A DNA stretch of 64,000 bases from Robiginitalea sp. (lineage in GTDB: Bacteria > Bacteroidota > Bacteroidia > Flavobacteriales > Flavobacteriaceae): the NCBI GenBank assembly GCA_024638915.1, contig JAHEJJ010000003.1, positions 62,001-126,000 on the forward strand, in the 5' to 3' direction. The notes below the pieces were generated by a model that searched no databases, was not told the DNA's origin, and saw only the letters and a list, made by a program, of their open reading frames with translations. The translations under genes were made by a program, and so were the position numbers. Of this stretch, positions 24,872 to 34,700 are shown piece by piece (the stretch's first letter is position 1; each line of letters opens with the position of its first letter).

Positions 24872-25519
24872 ATGAAAACAATTATGAAATTATTATTCGT
24901 CCTGTTATTATTTGTGGGCGCCTCTTGTTCCGATGAACCAGATGAAGCAGAATTTACTACCGTTAATGCTTCTGCAAATACCAAATCCTCAACCGCGGTA
25001 TTTAATACAATTACAGGCGATATAATCGGGACCTCAATCCTCCATAGAAACAGCAATGGAGTTACGGTAAATTTTAAAACTACCGATCTAATGCCCGGCC
25101 ATGCTTACACTTTATGGTGGGTGGTATGGAACAAACCGGAGAACTGTATTGTGCCTGGGGAATGTACCGAAGCAGATTTTGCCAATGCCCTTGATGTTGA
25201 GGTACAGTTACTTTATGCGGCAGGAAATGTGGCGGGAAATAATGGGAAAGGGAATTTCTCGGCTCATTTAAATGAAAATGATGACACAGGTTCCATACAT
25301 GAGCTCTTTGGCCTGCCTAATTTTGGAGGATTACAAAATGCAGAAACGGCCGAAATACATGCGGTATTGAGAAGTCACGGGCCTAAAATTCCAGGACAGG
25401 TAAGCGAACAGATAAGTTCCTATGAAGGAGGTTGTACAGTTTTTTTACCGCCCTTTACCCAAATCCCAGTTGAGGAAGGGGAATGTGGTGATATCATAGC
25501 TGCACTCCACAGATTATAG
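24872..25519 (+). CDS. Secreted lipoprotein of unknown function, paralogue 2
   Basis: The product is 215 residues with a clear lipobox (Gly-Ala-Ser-Cys19) and acidic residues directly after it (Ser-Asp-Glu-Pro-Asp-Glu), the pattern for surface-exposed lipoproteins in this phylum. It shares with paralogue 1 (9874-10566) the blocks Leu-His-Arg-Asn-Ser, Pro-Gly-x-Ala-Tyr-Thr, Trp-Trp-Val, Gly-Lys-Gly-Asn-Phe-Ser-Ala-His-Leu-Asn-Glu-Asn-Asp-Asp, Leu-Arg-Ser-His-Gly-Pro and Gln-Ile-Ser-Ser-Tyr-Glu-Gly-Gly-Cys. Identity is highest in these core strands and lowest behind the lipid anchor, as for a conserved fold with a flexible stem. No function is assigned. A strong terminator follows. Confidence 0.75.
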   Translation: MKTIMKLLFVLLLFVGASCSDEPDEAEFTTVNASANTKSSTAVFNTITGDIIGTSILHRNSNGVTVNFKTTDLMPGHAYTLWWVVWNKPENCIVPGECTEADFANALDVEVQLLYAAGNVAGNNGKGNFSAHLNENDDTGSIHELFGLPNFGGLQNAETAEIHAVLRSHGPKIPGQVSEQISSYEGGCTVFLPPFTQIPVEEGECGDIIAALHRL

Positions 25520-25572
25520 GTATTATTTTTATCGCCTTGTAAGCGCAAACCAAAGTATTTCCTTTTAATTCA

Positions 25573-25600
25573 AAACCGAAGTTGACTACTTCGGTTTTTT
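25573..25600 (+). terminator. Intrinsic terminator after lipoprotein paralogue 2
   Basis: A perfect 10-bp stem (AAACCGAAGT / ACTTCGGTTT) with a five-base loop ends in six T residues. Confidence 0.9.
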
Positions 25601-25664
25601 AATTTTGATGGATTATTACGTCCTGAGTCTTCCGAAGCGAATAAAACTAATATCCGAAAGGAAT

Positions 25665-25672
25665 TATCTTTG
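25665..25672 (+). promoter_or_regulatory. -7 box (TATCTTTG) for queG
   Basis: This is an exact TAnnTTTG match 63 bases upstream of the queG ATG. No good -33 TTG is visible. Confidence 0.5.
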
Positions 25673-25735
25673 TTTCGTACCTTGGTTTCCTAGACGACCT
25701 TCGTTTCAATAAAGAATTACTTTTTGTCTGTTGCC

Positions 25736-26656
25736 ATGAGTATTAAAACAAAACATACCGACCTGATAAAAACCGAAGCCCAACGCCTCGGTTTTTTGTC
25801 CTGCGGCATTGCTAAAGCGGAATTTCTGGAAGAAGAGGCACCACGTCTTGAGCGATGGCTAAAGGAAAATCGGCATGGTGAAATGCAGTATATGGAAAAC
25901 CATTTCGACAAACGTCTCGACCCGCGAAAGCTTGTACCCGGGGCCAAATCTGTAGTTTCCCTTCTGTACAATTATTACCCTTCCGAGAGCCAGATTGACA
26001 ATACTTACAAGATCTCGAAATATGCCTATGGAATGGACTATCATTTTGTGATCAAAGACAAGCTAAAGGAATTCATGCATAACCTTCAGGAAGAGATAGG
26101 AGAGATACACGGACGGGCTTTTGTGGATTCTGCGCCTGTTTTGGAAAAGGCCTGGGCGGCCCGAAGTGGTCTGGGCTGGATCGGGAAACACAGCAACCTG
26201 CTAACTCAACAACTAGGTTCTTTCTACTTTCTGGCAGAGCTTGTCCTCGACCTGGAATTAGAAAGTGATCACCCGGTTACCGATCATTGTGGCGACTGTA
26301 CCGCCTGTATAGATGCCTGCCCGACCGAGGCCATTATCCAACCTTATGTGGTGGATGGTAGTAAATGTATATCGTACTTCACCATCGAATTGAAGAACGA
26401 GATTCCCGCCTCCTATAAAGGTAGATTGGACGACTGGGTCTTTGGATGTGATGTCTGCCAGGATGTCTGTCCATGGAACCGCTTTTCAGAAGCACATGAG
26501 GAACCTCTTTTTAATCCACATACTGCATTGCTTTCCATGGACAAAAAAGAATGGCAGGAGATTTCGCAAGACGTCTTTAATAGTGTTTTTCAAAAATCTG
26601 CCGTGAAGCGTACCAAATACACCGGACTTAAGAGAAATATTAAATTTCTTGATTAA
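25736..26656 (+). CDS. queG: Epoxyqueuosine reductase
   Basis: QueG reduces epoxyqueuosine to queuosine in the wobble position of tRNAs for Asn, Asp, His and Tyr, using a cobalamin cofactor and two [4Fe-4S] clusters. The ferredoxin motifs are intact: [12 protein letters not shown], and further on [11 protein letters not shown]. The N-terminal DUF1730 part precedes them. I start at the ATG at 25736, four codons after an in-frame TTG. The length of 306 is typical; the C-terminal HEAT-like repeats of longer homologues are absent. A terminator-like hairpin lies inside the first 60 bases of the gene. Confidence 0.95.
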   Translation: MSIKTKHTDLIKTEAQRLGFLSCGIAKAEFLEEEAPRLERWLKENRHGEMQYMENHFDKRLDPRKLVPGAKSVVSLLYNYYPSESQIDNTYKISKYAYGMDYHFVIKDKLKEFMHNLQEEIGEIHGRAFVDSAPVLEKAWAARSGLGWIGKHSNLLTQQLGSFYFLAELVLDLELESDHPVTDHCGDCTACIDACPTEAIIQPYVVDGSKCISYFTIELKNEIPASYKGRLDDWVFGCDVCQDVCPWNRFSEAHEEPLFNPHTALLSMDKKEWQEISQDVFNSVFQKSAVKRTKYTGLKRNIKFLD

Positions 26657-26765
26657 TCTATATTTTTACTACATCGTTTTCGTGAGCAAATAGACTAATT
26701 TTTAAAGAAGATTATATCAAGAACACACATAAAACTTTATATTCAAGCACTTGAATCCAATTGTT

Positions 26766-26773
26766 TATATTTG
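26766..26773 (+). promoter_or_regulatory. -7 box (TATATTTG) for the MFS transporter gene
   Basis: This is an exact TAnnTTTG match ending 34 bases before the ATG; the -33 element is not clear. Confidence 0.5.
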
Positions 26774-26807
26774 GAATTAGACCAAACCAATCAACCAAGC
26801 GAATCTT

Positions 26808-28262
26808 ATGAAGATTAGGAAACCCGAATTAAGCTTTTGGCAGATCTGGAATATGAATGTTGGATTTTTTGGGATCCAATTCAGTTTTGGTCTGCAACAA
26901 ACCGCTATAAATCCTATTTTTTCCTTCCTGGGAGCCCATCATGAAGAATTGCCATTACTCAATCTGGCAGGCCCGGTAACGGGACTACTGATACAACCTC
27001 TTATCGGGGCAATATCCGATAAAACATGGTCTCCAAGATGGGGGAGGAGGAAACCTTTTTTCTTGATCGGTGCCATTGGAGCCAGTTTATGTCTTTTCGC
27101 ATTTCCATTTAGTCCTCATCTTTGGTTTGCTGTAGGTTTACTTTGGATATTAGACGCCTGTAATAATACAGCCATGGAACCCTATAGAGCTTTTATAGGG
27201 GATAAACTTCCGGATAATCAATTAACCTATGGCTTTCAAATGCAAAGTTTGTTTGTTGGGGCGGGGATTACCCTTGCGAACTTTTCTTTGTTTCTTTTTC
27301 AAGACTGGTTTAGCGTTCCCGCGGTTACGGGAGAGCTCTGTACTACGGGGGCCGAAGCGGCTTCCGCAATACCTAAATGGGTGTATTATTCATTTTTCTT
27401 AGGAGCGATAGCTTCGGTGACCACCATATTGTGGTCTGTGCTAAAAACACCAGAAATTCCTCCCTCAGACGAAGAATTGGCTCACATAAAAGAGCGTAAG
27501 GAAGGTAAATCTCTCCTGAAAAGAACGTTCGAACCTTTGGTGGAAATCTATCATGCTATAGGGGATATGCCCAAACTCATGTGGAATCTCTCGGCGGTGT
27601 ATTTATTTCAATGGTATGCCCTATTTGTCTATTGGCAATTTATCACCCCGATGCTTCGCACTAGTTTGTACGGGATCAGCAATAGCGATACAGAGAAGTT
27701 CGACACCATTATGGCGTCGTGCAAAAGCGGAGCGGAAATCAGTACTACCGATATGTCCTTTGCGCAAAATATTCAACTGTTGTCTGAACAGGCCCTTGCG
27801 CAAACCGGTCTGATGAATGGCACCTATAACATGGTAACCATGGTAGTAGCTTTGGCCCTCGTGCCATTTGCACGAAAGTACAGTTCGAAAATCGTATATG
27901 TCCTCAGCTTGCTACTAACCGGGATTGCGCTGTTGAGCATGCCCTTTATTAAAGATCAATACTTTTTGCTACTGCCCATGGTACTATTCGGAATTGGCTG
28001 GGCCGCGATGATGGGAATCCCCTATGCCATGGTGTCTAAAGTAATTCCTGAAGAACGGCGTGGAGTCTATATGGGTATCGTAAATATGATGATCGTAGTA
28101 CCCATGCTGTTACAAACGATAAGCTTCGGGGCCATCATCAAATACACCCTGAATAATAACGCTATCAATGCTATCCTCTTTGGCGGTGTATTCTTTATTA
28201 TTGCTGCTTTGTTGGCTATGAGACTTAAAGTCGCTTCACAAAAAGCTGAGATACAAAAATGA
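26808..28262 (+). CDS. MFS transporter, sugar/proton symporter type (SLC45/GPH-like)
   Basis: This is a cytoplasmic-membrane transporter of 484 residues with about twelve helices. The loop motif Arg-Trp-Gly-Arg-Arg-Lys-Pro-Phe after helix 2 and the opening Asn-x-Gly-Phe-Phe-Gly-Ile-Gln-x-Ser-Phe match the group of Bacteroidota MFS proteins related to SLC45/sucrose carriers, often found in maltose and alpha-glucan clusters. Here no glycoside hydrolase or SusCD pair is nearby, so the substrate remains open, with a disaccharide most likely. An extra loop with two Cys lies between helices 5 and 6 (around residue 180). It is monocistronic. Confidence 0.85.
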   Translation: MKIRKPELSFWQIWNMNVGFFGIQFSFGLQQTAINPIFSFLGAHHEELPLLNLAGPVTGLLIQPLIGAISDKTWSPRWGRRKPFFLIGAIGASLCLFAFPFSPHLWFAVGLLWILDACNNTAMEPYRAFIGDKLPDNQLTYGFQMQSLFVGAGITLANFSLFLFQDWFSVPAVTGELCTTGAEAASAIPKWVYYSFFLGAIASVTTILWSVLKTPEIPPSDEELAHIKERKEGKSLLKRTFEPLVEIYHAIGDMPKLMWNLSAVYLFQWYALFVYWQFITPMLRTSLYGISNSDTEKFDTIMASCKSGAEISTTDMSFAQNIQLLSEQALAQTGLMNGTYNMVTMVVALALVPFARKYSSKIVYVLSLLLTGIALLSMPFIKDQYFLLLPMVLFGIGWAAMMGIPYAMVSKVIPEERRGVYMGIVNMMIVVPMLLQTISFGAIIKYTLNNNAINAILFGGVFFIIAALLAMRLKVASQKAEIQK

Positions 28263-28457
28263 TAAAAGATCATATATCAATATATCTCTTCGAATGCAGC
28301 AATAGTCGATCTTCAAAAAGGAAATAGTTGGCCGTAACAATTTGAAGATTGTGCGGCACAAGAGTTCTAAGAGAAGCTTAGCTAGAGTAAATTAGGGCCA
28401 GTTCCTGTGATAATCTGTACTAATATCGTGGGATATCGAATAAATAAATTTAAATAG
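28263..28457. other. Intergenic stretch without recognisable feature
   Basis: This is the left part of the 527-base gap between the MFS and malic enzyme genes. It has short AT-rich repeats (ATATATCAATATATC) but no open frame, terminator or -7 box that I trust. Confidence 0.5.
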
Positions 28458-28654
28458 AAAACGGGCGGACTCGGAGTATTGGGTATCACGTTCATTGTGG
28501 TATATCTGATAGGCATCATTATATGGAATTTCGGAAGGGAAAAGGAGCCCTCTTCGTCGGATTCTTGAAAATACCTGTGATCATTATAATGGTCGTTACC
28601 GCGGTATTGGGACTCCTTCTTTTCAATGATTTGGATATTTCGAGCCACAATTAG
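28458..28654 (+). pseudogene. Frameshifted remnant of a small membrane protein gene
   Basis: Reading from 28458, one frame encodes a hydrophobic helix (Gly-Ile-Thr-Phe-Ile-Val-Val-Tyr-Leu-Ile-Gly-Ile-Ile) and then stops. The +1 frame continues with a second hydrophobic helix (Val-Ile-Ile-Ile-Met-Val-Val-Thr-Ala-Val-Leu-Gly-Leu-Leu) and ends at the TAG at 28652. Joined near 28530, the frames would give a two-helix protein of about 65 residues. No ATG precedes it and a TAG stands directly upstream at 28455, so start and frame are both lost. I cannot name the family; it could also be chance hydrophobicity. Confidence 0.4.
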
Positions 28655-28789
28655 CAATTGACCGACGCTTCGGTATGCAACGATCTTTCTGATAGTCTGA
28701 ACCTTACTTACCCTGTTTTGCTGTTTAAATTGCTCCCTCGTTGTTAACTTCCAAAGAATACCCTTAAATTAGCTTTACATTACCTTTTT

Positions 28790-31087
28790 ATGGCCAACGA
28801 AAAGAAGAGACGGGAAGCATTGATATATCATGCCAAACCGCAACCGGGTAAGATTAAAATCGTACCTACAAAACCCTATGCAACCCAAAGGGACCTGGCG
28901 CTGGCTTATTCACCAGGGGTGGCAGAGCCATGTCTGGAGATCAAGAAGAACAAAGAAAAAGTATACAAGTACACAGCCAAAGGTAATATTGTTGCCATTA
29001 TTTCAAACGGTACTGCAGTACTTGGCCTGGGTGATATTGGACCCGAGGCGGCCAAACCCGTTATGGAGGGGAAGAGCTTGCTGTTCAAGATTTTTGCTGA
29101 TATCGACGGGATCGACATCGAACTCGATACCAAAGACGTGGAAAAATTTATCGAGACTGTCAAAACGATTGCCCCTACTTTTGGCGGGATCAACCTGGAA
29201 GATATCAAAGCTCCGGAGGCCTTCGAGATTGAACGCAGACTCAATGACGAGCTCGATATACCTGTGATGCACGACGATCAGCATGGGACCGCGATCATTT
29301 CCGCTGCCGCTTTGTTAAATGCACTGGAACTCGCCCAAAAGAAAATCGATAAGGTGAAGATCGTGATCAGCGGGGCCGGTGCCGCTGCGGTGTCTTGTAG
29401 CCGTATGTACAAAGCCTTCGGAGCGAGGGTAGAGAATATGATCATGCTCGACAGCAAGGGAGTAATACGTCAGGACCGGGAACAATTGAGCACTGAAAAA
29501 AAAGAGTTCGCCACGCCGTTGAAAATAGATACCCTGGAAGAAGCTCTGAAAAATGCAGATGTCTTTATCGGTTTGTCAGTTGCCAATATTGTTAGTCCCG
29601 CGATGTTGAAAACAATGGCCAAGAAGCCTATCGTGTTTGCGATGGCTAATCCCGATCCTGAGATAGACTATAAGCTGGCCTGTAAAACACGCGACGATAT
29701 CATTATGGCGACCGGACGTTCGGATCATCCCAACCAGGTAAATAATGTACTGGGGTTTCCATTTATTTTCAGGGGAGCGCTCGATGTCAGGTCCACAAAG
29801 ATCAATGAGGACATGAAAATGGCGGCCACTCTGGCACTGGCGAAACTGGCTAAAGAACCCGTTCCCGAACAGGTGAATATTGCATACGGAGCCACAAGGT
29901 TGACCTTTGGAAAGAACTACATCATCCCCAAACCTTTCGATCCAAGGCTAATTGCCGAGATACCTCTGGCGGTGGCCAAAGCTGCTATAGAAAGCGGTGT
30001 GGCCCAATCGCCCATAGAGGACTGGGACAGATACCGTGAAGAACTATTGAGACGATCAGGGGGAGACAATAAGGTCATGCGGCTGTTAATGGATAGAGCT
30101 AAAAGCAATCCCAAAAAGATCGTATTTGCCGAGGCCAATCATCTGGATGTTTTAAGATCTGCACAGATCGTCTACGAGGAAGGAATTGCGATGCCCATTT
30201 TACTGGGCAACAAGGAAGATGTTCTTGCCTTAAAAAAAGAGCTGGAATTCGATGCCGAGGTTCCTATAATCGACCCCAAAAGTGACGCAGCAAAAGGCAA
30301 AAGAATGGATTATGCCGAGCGCTTTTTTGAAAATCGAAAACGGCATGGGGTTACTCTATATGGTGCCCGCACCAAAATGAGGGAGCGTAATTATTTCGGT
30401 GCGATGATGGTGCTCGAAGGCGATGCCGATGGTATGATCTCAGGGCATTCGCGTGCCTTTACCAATGTCGTAAAACCGATATTCGAGGTTATCGGAAGGG
30501 CCAATAGGGTTTCAAGGGCTGCTACGGCGCACATTATGATCACAGAACGGGGGCCGCTTATATTGGCCGACACTTCCATCAACATAGATCCGAATGCCGA
30601 AGAATTGGCCGAAATCACTCGTATGACCGCTAGTCTGGGTAGTGCCTTTGGGTTTAACCCTGTTCTGGCCTTGCTTTCGTTCTCCAATTTTGGTTCATCG
30701 AACCATCCCCATGCTGCCAAAGTACGTGAGGCGATAGGTATTTTGCATAAGAAAAACCCGGAACTGATCGTCGATGGCGAAATCCAAACCGATTTTGCCC
30801 TGAACAAAAAACTAAGGAGGTCGCAGTTTCCATTTTCAACGCTCAATGGCCAACATGTCAACACATTGATTTTCCCCAATCTGGAATCGGCCAATATCAC
30901 CTATAAACTATTGAAGGAACTCCATGCCGCAGAATCCATAGGTCCTATTATGTTAGGTTTGCGCAAAGCAGTTCATGTTCTGCAATTAGGTGCTAGCGTG
31001 GAGGAAATCGTGAATATGACCGCCGTTGCAGTGATCGATGCCCAGGAAAGGGAAAAGCGAAAAAAGGCTAAAACAATTAAAATCTAA
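28790..31087 (+). CDS. maeB: NADP-dependent malic enzyme with fused phosphotransacetylase domain
   Basis: It decarboxylates malate to pyruvate with NADP+ in the cytoplasm. Residues 1 to about 430 are the malic enzyme with the Tyr-Ser-Pro-Gly-Val-Ala-Glu-Pro motif, the metal-binding His-Asp-Asp-Gln-His-Gly-Thr-Ala and the nucleotide-binding Gly-Ala-Gly-Ala-Ala-Ala. Residues about 430-765 are a phosphotransacetylase-like domain, thought to regulate the enzyme (for example by acetyl-CoA) instead of catalysing acetyl transfer. The length of 765 is typical of this fused MaeB type. It is followed 48 bases later by ruvA. With pckA it balances C4 and C3 pools. Confidence 0.95.
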   Translation: MANEKKRREALIYHAKPQPGKIKIVPTKPYATQRDLALAYSPGVAEPCLEIKKNKEKVYKYTAKGNIVAIISNGTAVLGLGDIGPEAAKPVMEGKSLLFKIFADIDGIDIELDTKDVEKFIETVKTIAPTFGGINLEDIKAPEAFEIERRLNDELDIPVMHDDQHGTAIISAAALLNALELAQKKIDKVKIVISGAGAAAVSCSRMYKAFGARVENMIMLDSKGVIRQDREQLSTEKKEFATPLKIDTLEEALKNADVFIGLSVANIVSPAMLKTMAKKPIVFAMANPDPEIDYKLACKTRDDIIMATGRSDHPNQVNNVLGFPFIFRGALDVRSTKINEDMKMAATLALAKLAKEPVPEQVNIAYGATRLTFGKNYIIPKPFDPRLIAEIPLAVAKAAIESGVAQSPIEDWDRYREELLRRSGGDNKVMRLLMDRAKSNPKKIVFAEANHLDVLRSAQIVYEEGIAMPILLGNKEDVLALKKELEFDAEVPIIDPKSDAAKGKRMDYAERFFENRKRHGVTLYGARTKMRERNYFGAMMVLEGDADGMISGHSRAFTNVVKPIFEVIGRANRVSRAATAHIMITERGPLILADTSINIDPNAEELAEITRMTASLGSAFGFNPVLALLSFSNFGSSNHPHAAKVREAIGILHKKNPELIVDGEIQTDFALNKKLRRSQFPFSTLNGQHVNTLIFPNLESANITYKLLKELHAAESIGPIMLGLRKAVHVLQLGASVEEIVNMTAVAVIDAQEREKRKKAKTIKI

Positions 31088-31135
31088 CACTTTTAGTTTG
31101 AAAGTTATTGAATCATTGCCTGACCAGCATTTTAT

Positions 31136-31717
31136 ATGATCTCACATCTTAAAGGAAAACTCGTAGAAAAAAACCCTACCCATCTGGTGGTCGAGTGTGG
31201 AGGGGTAGGCTATTTTGTCAATATTTCACTACATACCTATTCCCAGATAGCCGATGAAGAATCAGTACTTGTGTACACTCATTTAATGGTAAGGGAAGAT
31301 GCCCATATTTTGTATGGATTTGCGGATAGATCGGAAAGGGAAATGTTCCGGCTTCTCATATCTGTATCAGGTATTGGAGCCAGCACTGCGCGAACACTTT
31401 TATCTTCACTTTCACCCGAACAGGCACGCGATGCCATAGCCTCTGCTGACGTGGCGAAAATACAGGGGGTTAAGGGAATCGGAGCGAAAACTGCGCAAAG
31501 GGTTATTGTCGACCTAAAAGACAAGATTTTGAAATTCTATGATATAAGTGAAGTTTCACCCCATTCGAACAATACAAATAGAGAAGAAGCGTTATCAGCT
31601 TTAGAGGTTCTTGGATTCGTCAGAAAGCAGGCCGAAAGGGCCGTAGACAAGGCGTTAGGCCAAGATCCTTCTCTGAGCGCCGAGGACATTATTAAACTGG
31701 CGCTTCAAAATTTGTAA
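31136..31717 (+). CDS. ruvA: Holliday junction branch migration protein RuvA
   Basis: RuvA binds Holliday junctions as a tetramer and loads RuvB. The 193-residue product has the N-terminal OB fold (residues 1-62), two helix-hairpin-helix motifs near 72-135 (Val-Ser-Gly-Ile-Gly and Val-Lys-Gly-Ile-Gly-Ala-Lys-Thr-Ala) and the C-terminal RuvB-binding three-helix domain (about 145-193). It sits five bases ahead of sprA, an arrangement common in Flavobacteriaceae, which couples a repair gene to the secretion translocon. ruvB is elsewhere, at 5777. Confidence 0.96.
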   Translation: MISHLKGKLVEKNPTHLVVECGGVGYFVNISLHTYSQIADEESVLVYTHLMVREDAHILYGFADRSEREMFRLLISVSGIGASTARTLLSSLSPEQARDAIASADVAKIQGVKGIGAKTAQRVIVDLKDKILKFYDISEVSPHSNNTNREEALSALEVLGFVRKQAERAVDKALGQDPSLSAEDIIKLALQNL

Positions 31718-31722
31718 CTAGT

Positions 31723-34700
31723 TTGGAAAAAGGGGCAGAATCAATACTTAAATCCAACCAATTTAAGCTTTTTTTCCTGTGTATATTATGCCTGGTATTC
31801 TACCAAAATACTCTGGCGCAGGAAACCGACGAACAACAGCTTGATTCGGTACAAACCGGGGTAGCCCTTGGTAGAATTGCCTTTGAGAATCCAGCAAGTA
31901 TCGTCACAAAATATACCTACGACCCAGTTCTGGACCGTTACATTTACACCGAAAGTGTTGGTGATTTCGATATAAATTATCCCGTTATCTTGAGTCCGGA
32001 GCAGTATTTTGAACTGGTCCGTAAGGAGAGTATGAAATCCTATTTCAAAGAGAAATTGGATGCCTTTAGCGGAAAAAAAGAAGGTTCTGAAGAGGCTCGT
32101 AAAAATTTACTTCCGAATTTCTATGTCAATAGTGGCTTCTTCGAATCCGTTTTTGGTGGTAATTCTATAGAGGTGATACCCCAGGGATCTGTCGCCATGG
32201 ACCTGGGCGTTATTTGGCAAAAAAACGACAACCCGGCTTTGTCTCCAAGGAACCGTACCAATCTGTCCTTCGATTTTGATCAGCGGATCAGCCTTAGCCT
32301 ACTGGGAAAAATCGGAGAACGCCTGGAGATTACAGCGAACTACGATACCGAAGCTACGTTTGATTTCCAGAATCTGGTAAAACTCGATTATACCCCTACC
32401 GAAGATGATATTCTGCGAAAGATTGAAGTAGGTAATGTAAATTTTCCCTTAAACAGTTCTCTGATCAAAGGAGCACAAAGCCTGTTTGGGGTTAAAACAC
32501 AACTTCAGTTCGGACGCACCACGGTAACCGCTGTTTTCTCTGAGCAAAGGTCGCAGAATAATACAGTTGTGGCTCAGGGGGGTGGAACCCTTACGGATTT
32601 TGAACTCACCGCTATCGATTACGATGAGGACAGGCACTTTTTCCTGTCGCAGTTTTTTAGAGATCGTTATGATGATGCGTTGCTGAACTATCCTTATATC
32701 AACAGTCAAATTCAGATCACCCGACTTGAGGTATGGGTCACCAACCGTACCCAGCAGACGCTAAACGTCCGTAATGTGGTGGCTATTCAAGACCTTGGAG
32801 AAGCGATCAAAGACAACACCCGTATCGGTCTATTCAATGGCGAACCAGCAGGTTTTTTCGATACCGGTGTGCCGAATTTTGAGCTTCCCAGAAATGATGC
32901 CAACCTATACGACCCTGCGCAGATCGATGCAGGAGGCGTACTCACCTCAGAGATCAGGAATATAGCCACGGTCGACCAGGGCTTCAATATCGGAACCGCC
33001 TATCAGATCAACCAGGGTTTTGACTATGCTATACTCGAAAATGCCCGAAAACTCGAACAAGGCAGGGACTACCAGTTCGAATCACAACTCGGCTATATTT
33101 CCCTTAACCAGCGACTGAGCAATGATGAAGTACTGGGTGTAGCCTATCAATTCACTTTTAATGGCCAGGTATTCCAGGTGGGGGAATTTGCCAATGGCGG
33201 AATCGACGCAACTACCGTATCCCCGGGAGTGGAATTGCAGGTAAATAACAACACCCTCATACTAAAACTCCTGAAAAGTAATATTACCAATGTGGCAGAT
33301 CCCATCTGGGATCTGATGATGAAAAACATCTACTCAACAGGCGCTTTTCAGTTGAGCCAGGAAGATTTTAAATTCAATATCCTTTATTCCGATCCCACTC
33401 CAAGGAACTATATCACCCCGGTGGTTCAGGGTCCTGGTACGGGATGGCCCGACGAAACGGATCCTAATGGCCCTCTCGAACAACGGATCCTTCTCGATGT
33501 CTTTAATCTCGATCGATTGAACGTATACAACGATGTTCAGCGCGGTGGAGATGGTTTCTTCGATTTTATCCCGGGAATCACGGTCAATACCCAAAATGGC
33601 CAGATTATATTTACCAAGGTGGAACCCTTTGGCGCATACCTTTTTGATTTACTGGGGGGAGGTACCTATGATATCGATAACGACCAGGGATATAACGATA
33701 ATCAGCAGAAGTACGTCTTTAGGAATATGTACGCCAAAACCAAGGCGGCTTCGCTCCAGGATGCACAGAAAAACAGGTTCCGACTCAGGGGGCGGTATAA
33801 GTCTGAAGGAAGTAGCGGAATTCCGATCGGGGCCTTCAATGTACCACGGGGTTCAGTCAGGGTAACCGCCGGGGGCCGCCAATTACAGGAAGGTATTGAC
33901 TACACGGTGAACTACCAGGCCGGAACGGTCCAGATTCTCGATCCCAGCCTTCAGGCCTCCAATACACCGATCAATATCGATGTGGAAAACAACGCTGTAT
34001 TTGGCCAACAGACCCGTCGCTTTACCGGTATCAATGTGGATCATCAGTTCAATGAAAAGTTTACGCTTGGAGCGACCTTTTTGAATCTGAATGAACGGCC
34101 GCTCACTCAAAAATCCAATTTTGGGCTCGAACCCGTGAACAATACAATTTTTGGACTAAACGGAAATGTATCGACTGAGATCCCATTCCTGACCAGACTG
34201 GTCAATAAATTACCCAATATAGACACCGATGTGCCTTCGAATCTCTCGTTCCGGGGCGAAGTGGCGGTGCTAAGACCTAATTCGCCTAAAACCGCTGATT
34301 TCAATGGGGAGACCACGGCATATCTGGACGACTTCGAAGGAGCTCAGGCCCTAATCGATATTCGCTCATCACTGGGATGGTTCCTGGCCAGTGCGCCACA
34401 GGAATTTAAACAAGACGGGGAGACCGATCTCGAAACAGGATACGAAAGGGCTAAAGTGGCCTGGTATACCATCGACCCTATATTCTATACTAACCAGAGG
34501 CCAGCCGGAATTACCGATAACGATATTTCCACCAACGAAACCAGAAGGGTCTTTATCGACGAGATCTTTCCTCAAACAGATATTGCCCAGGGCCAGACCA
34601 CCGTACAAAACACCTTAGACATCGCTTACTACCCCAACAATAAAGGCCCTTATAATGCCAGCCCTAATTTCGATGCGCTGACCTCGGACGAGAAATGGGG

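Noticed and set aside
28382-28657. A 91-codon minus-strand frame in the gap before maeB
   Set aside because: It is opposite the hydrophobic two-frame remnant on the plus strand, has no plausible domain and no promoter.
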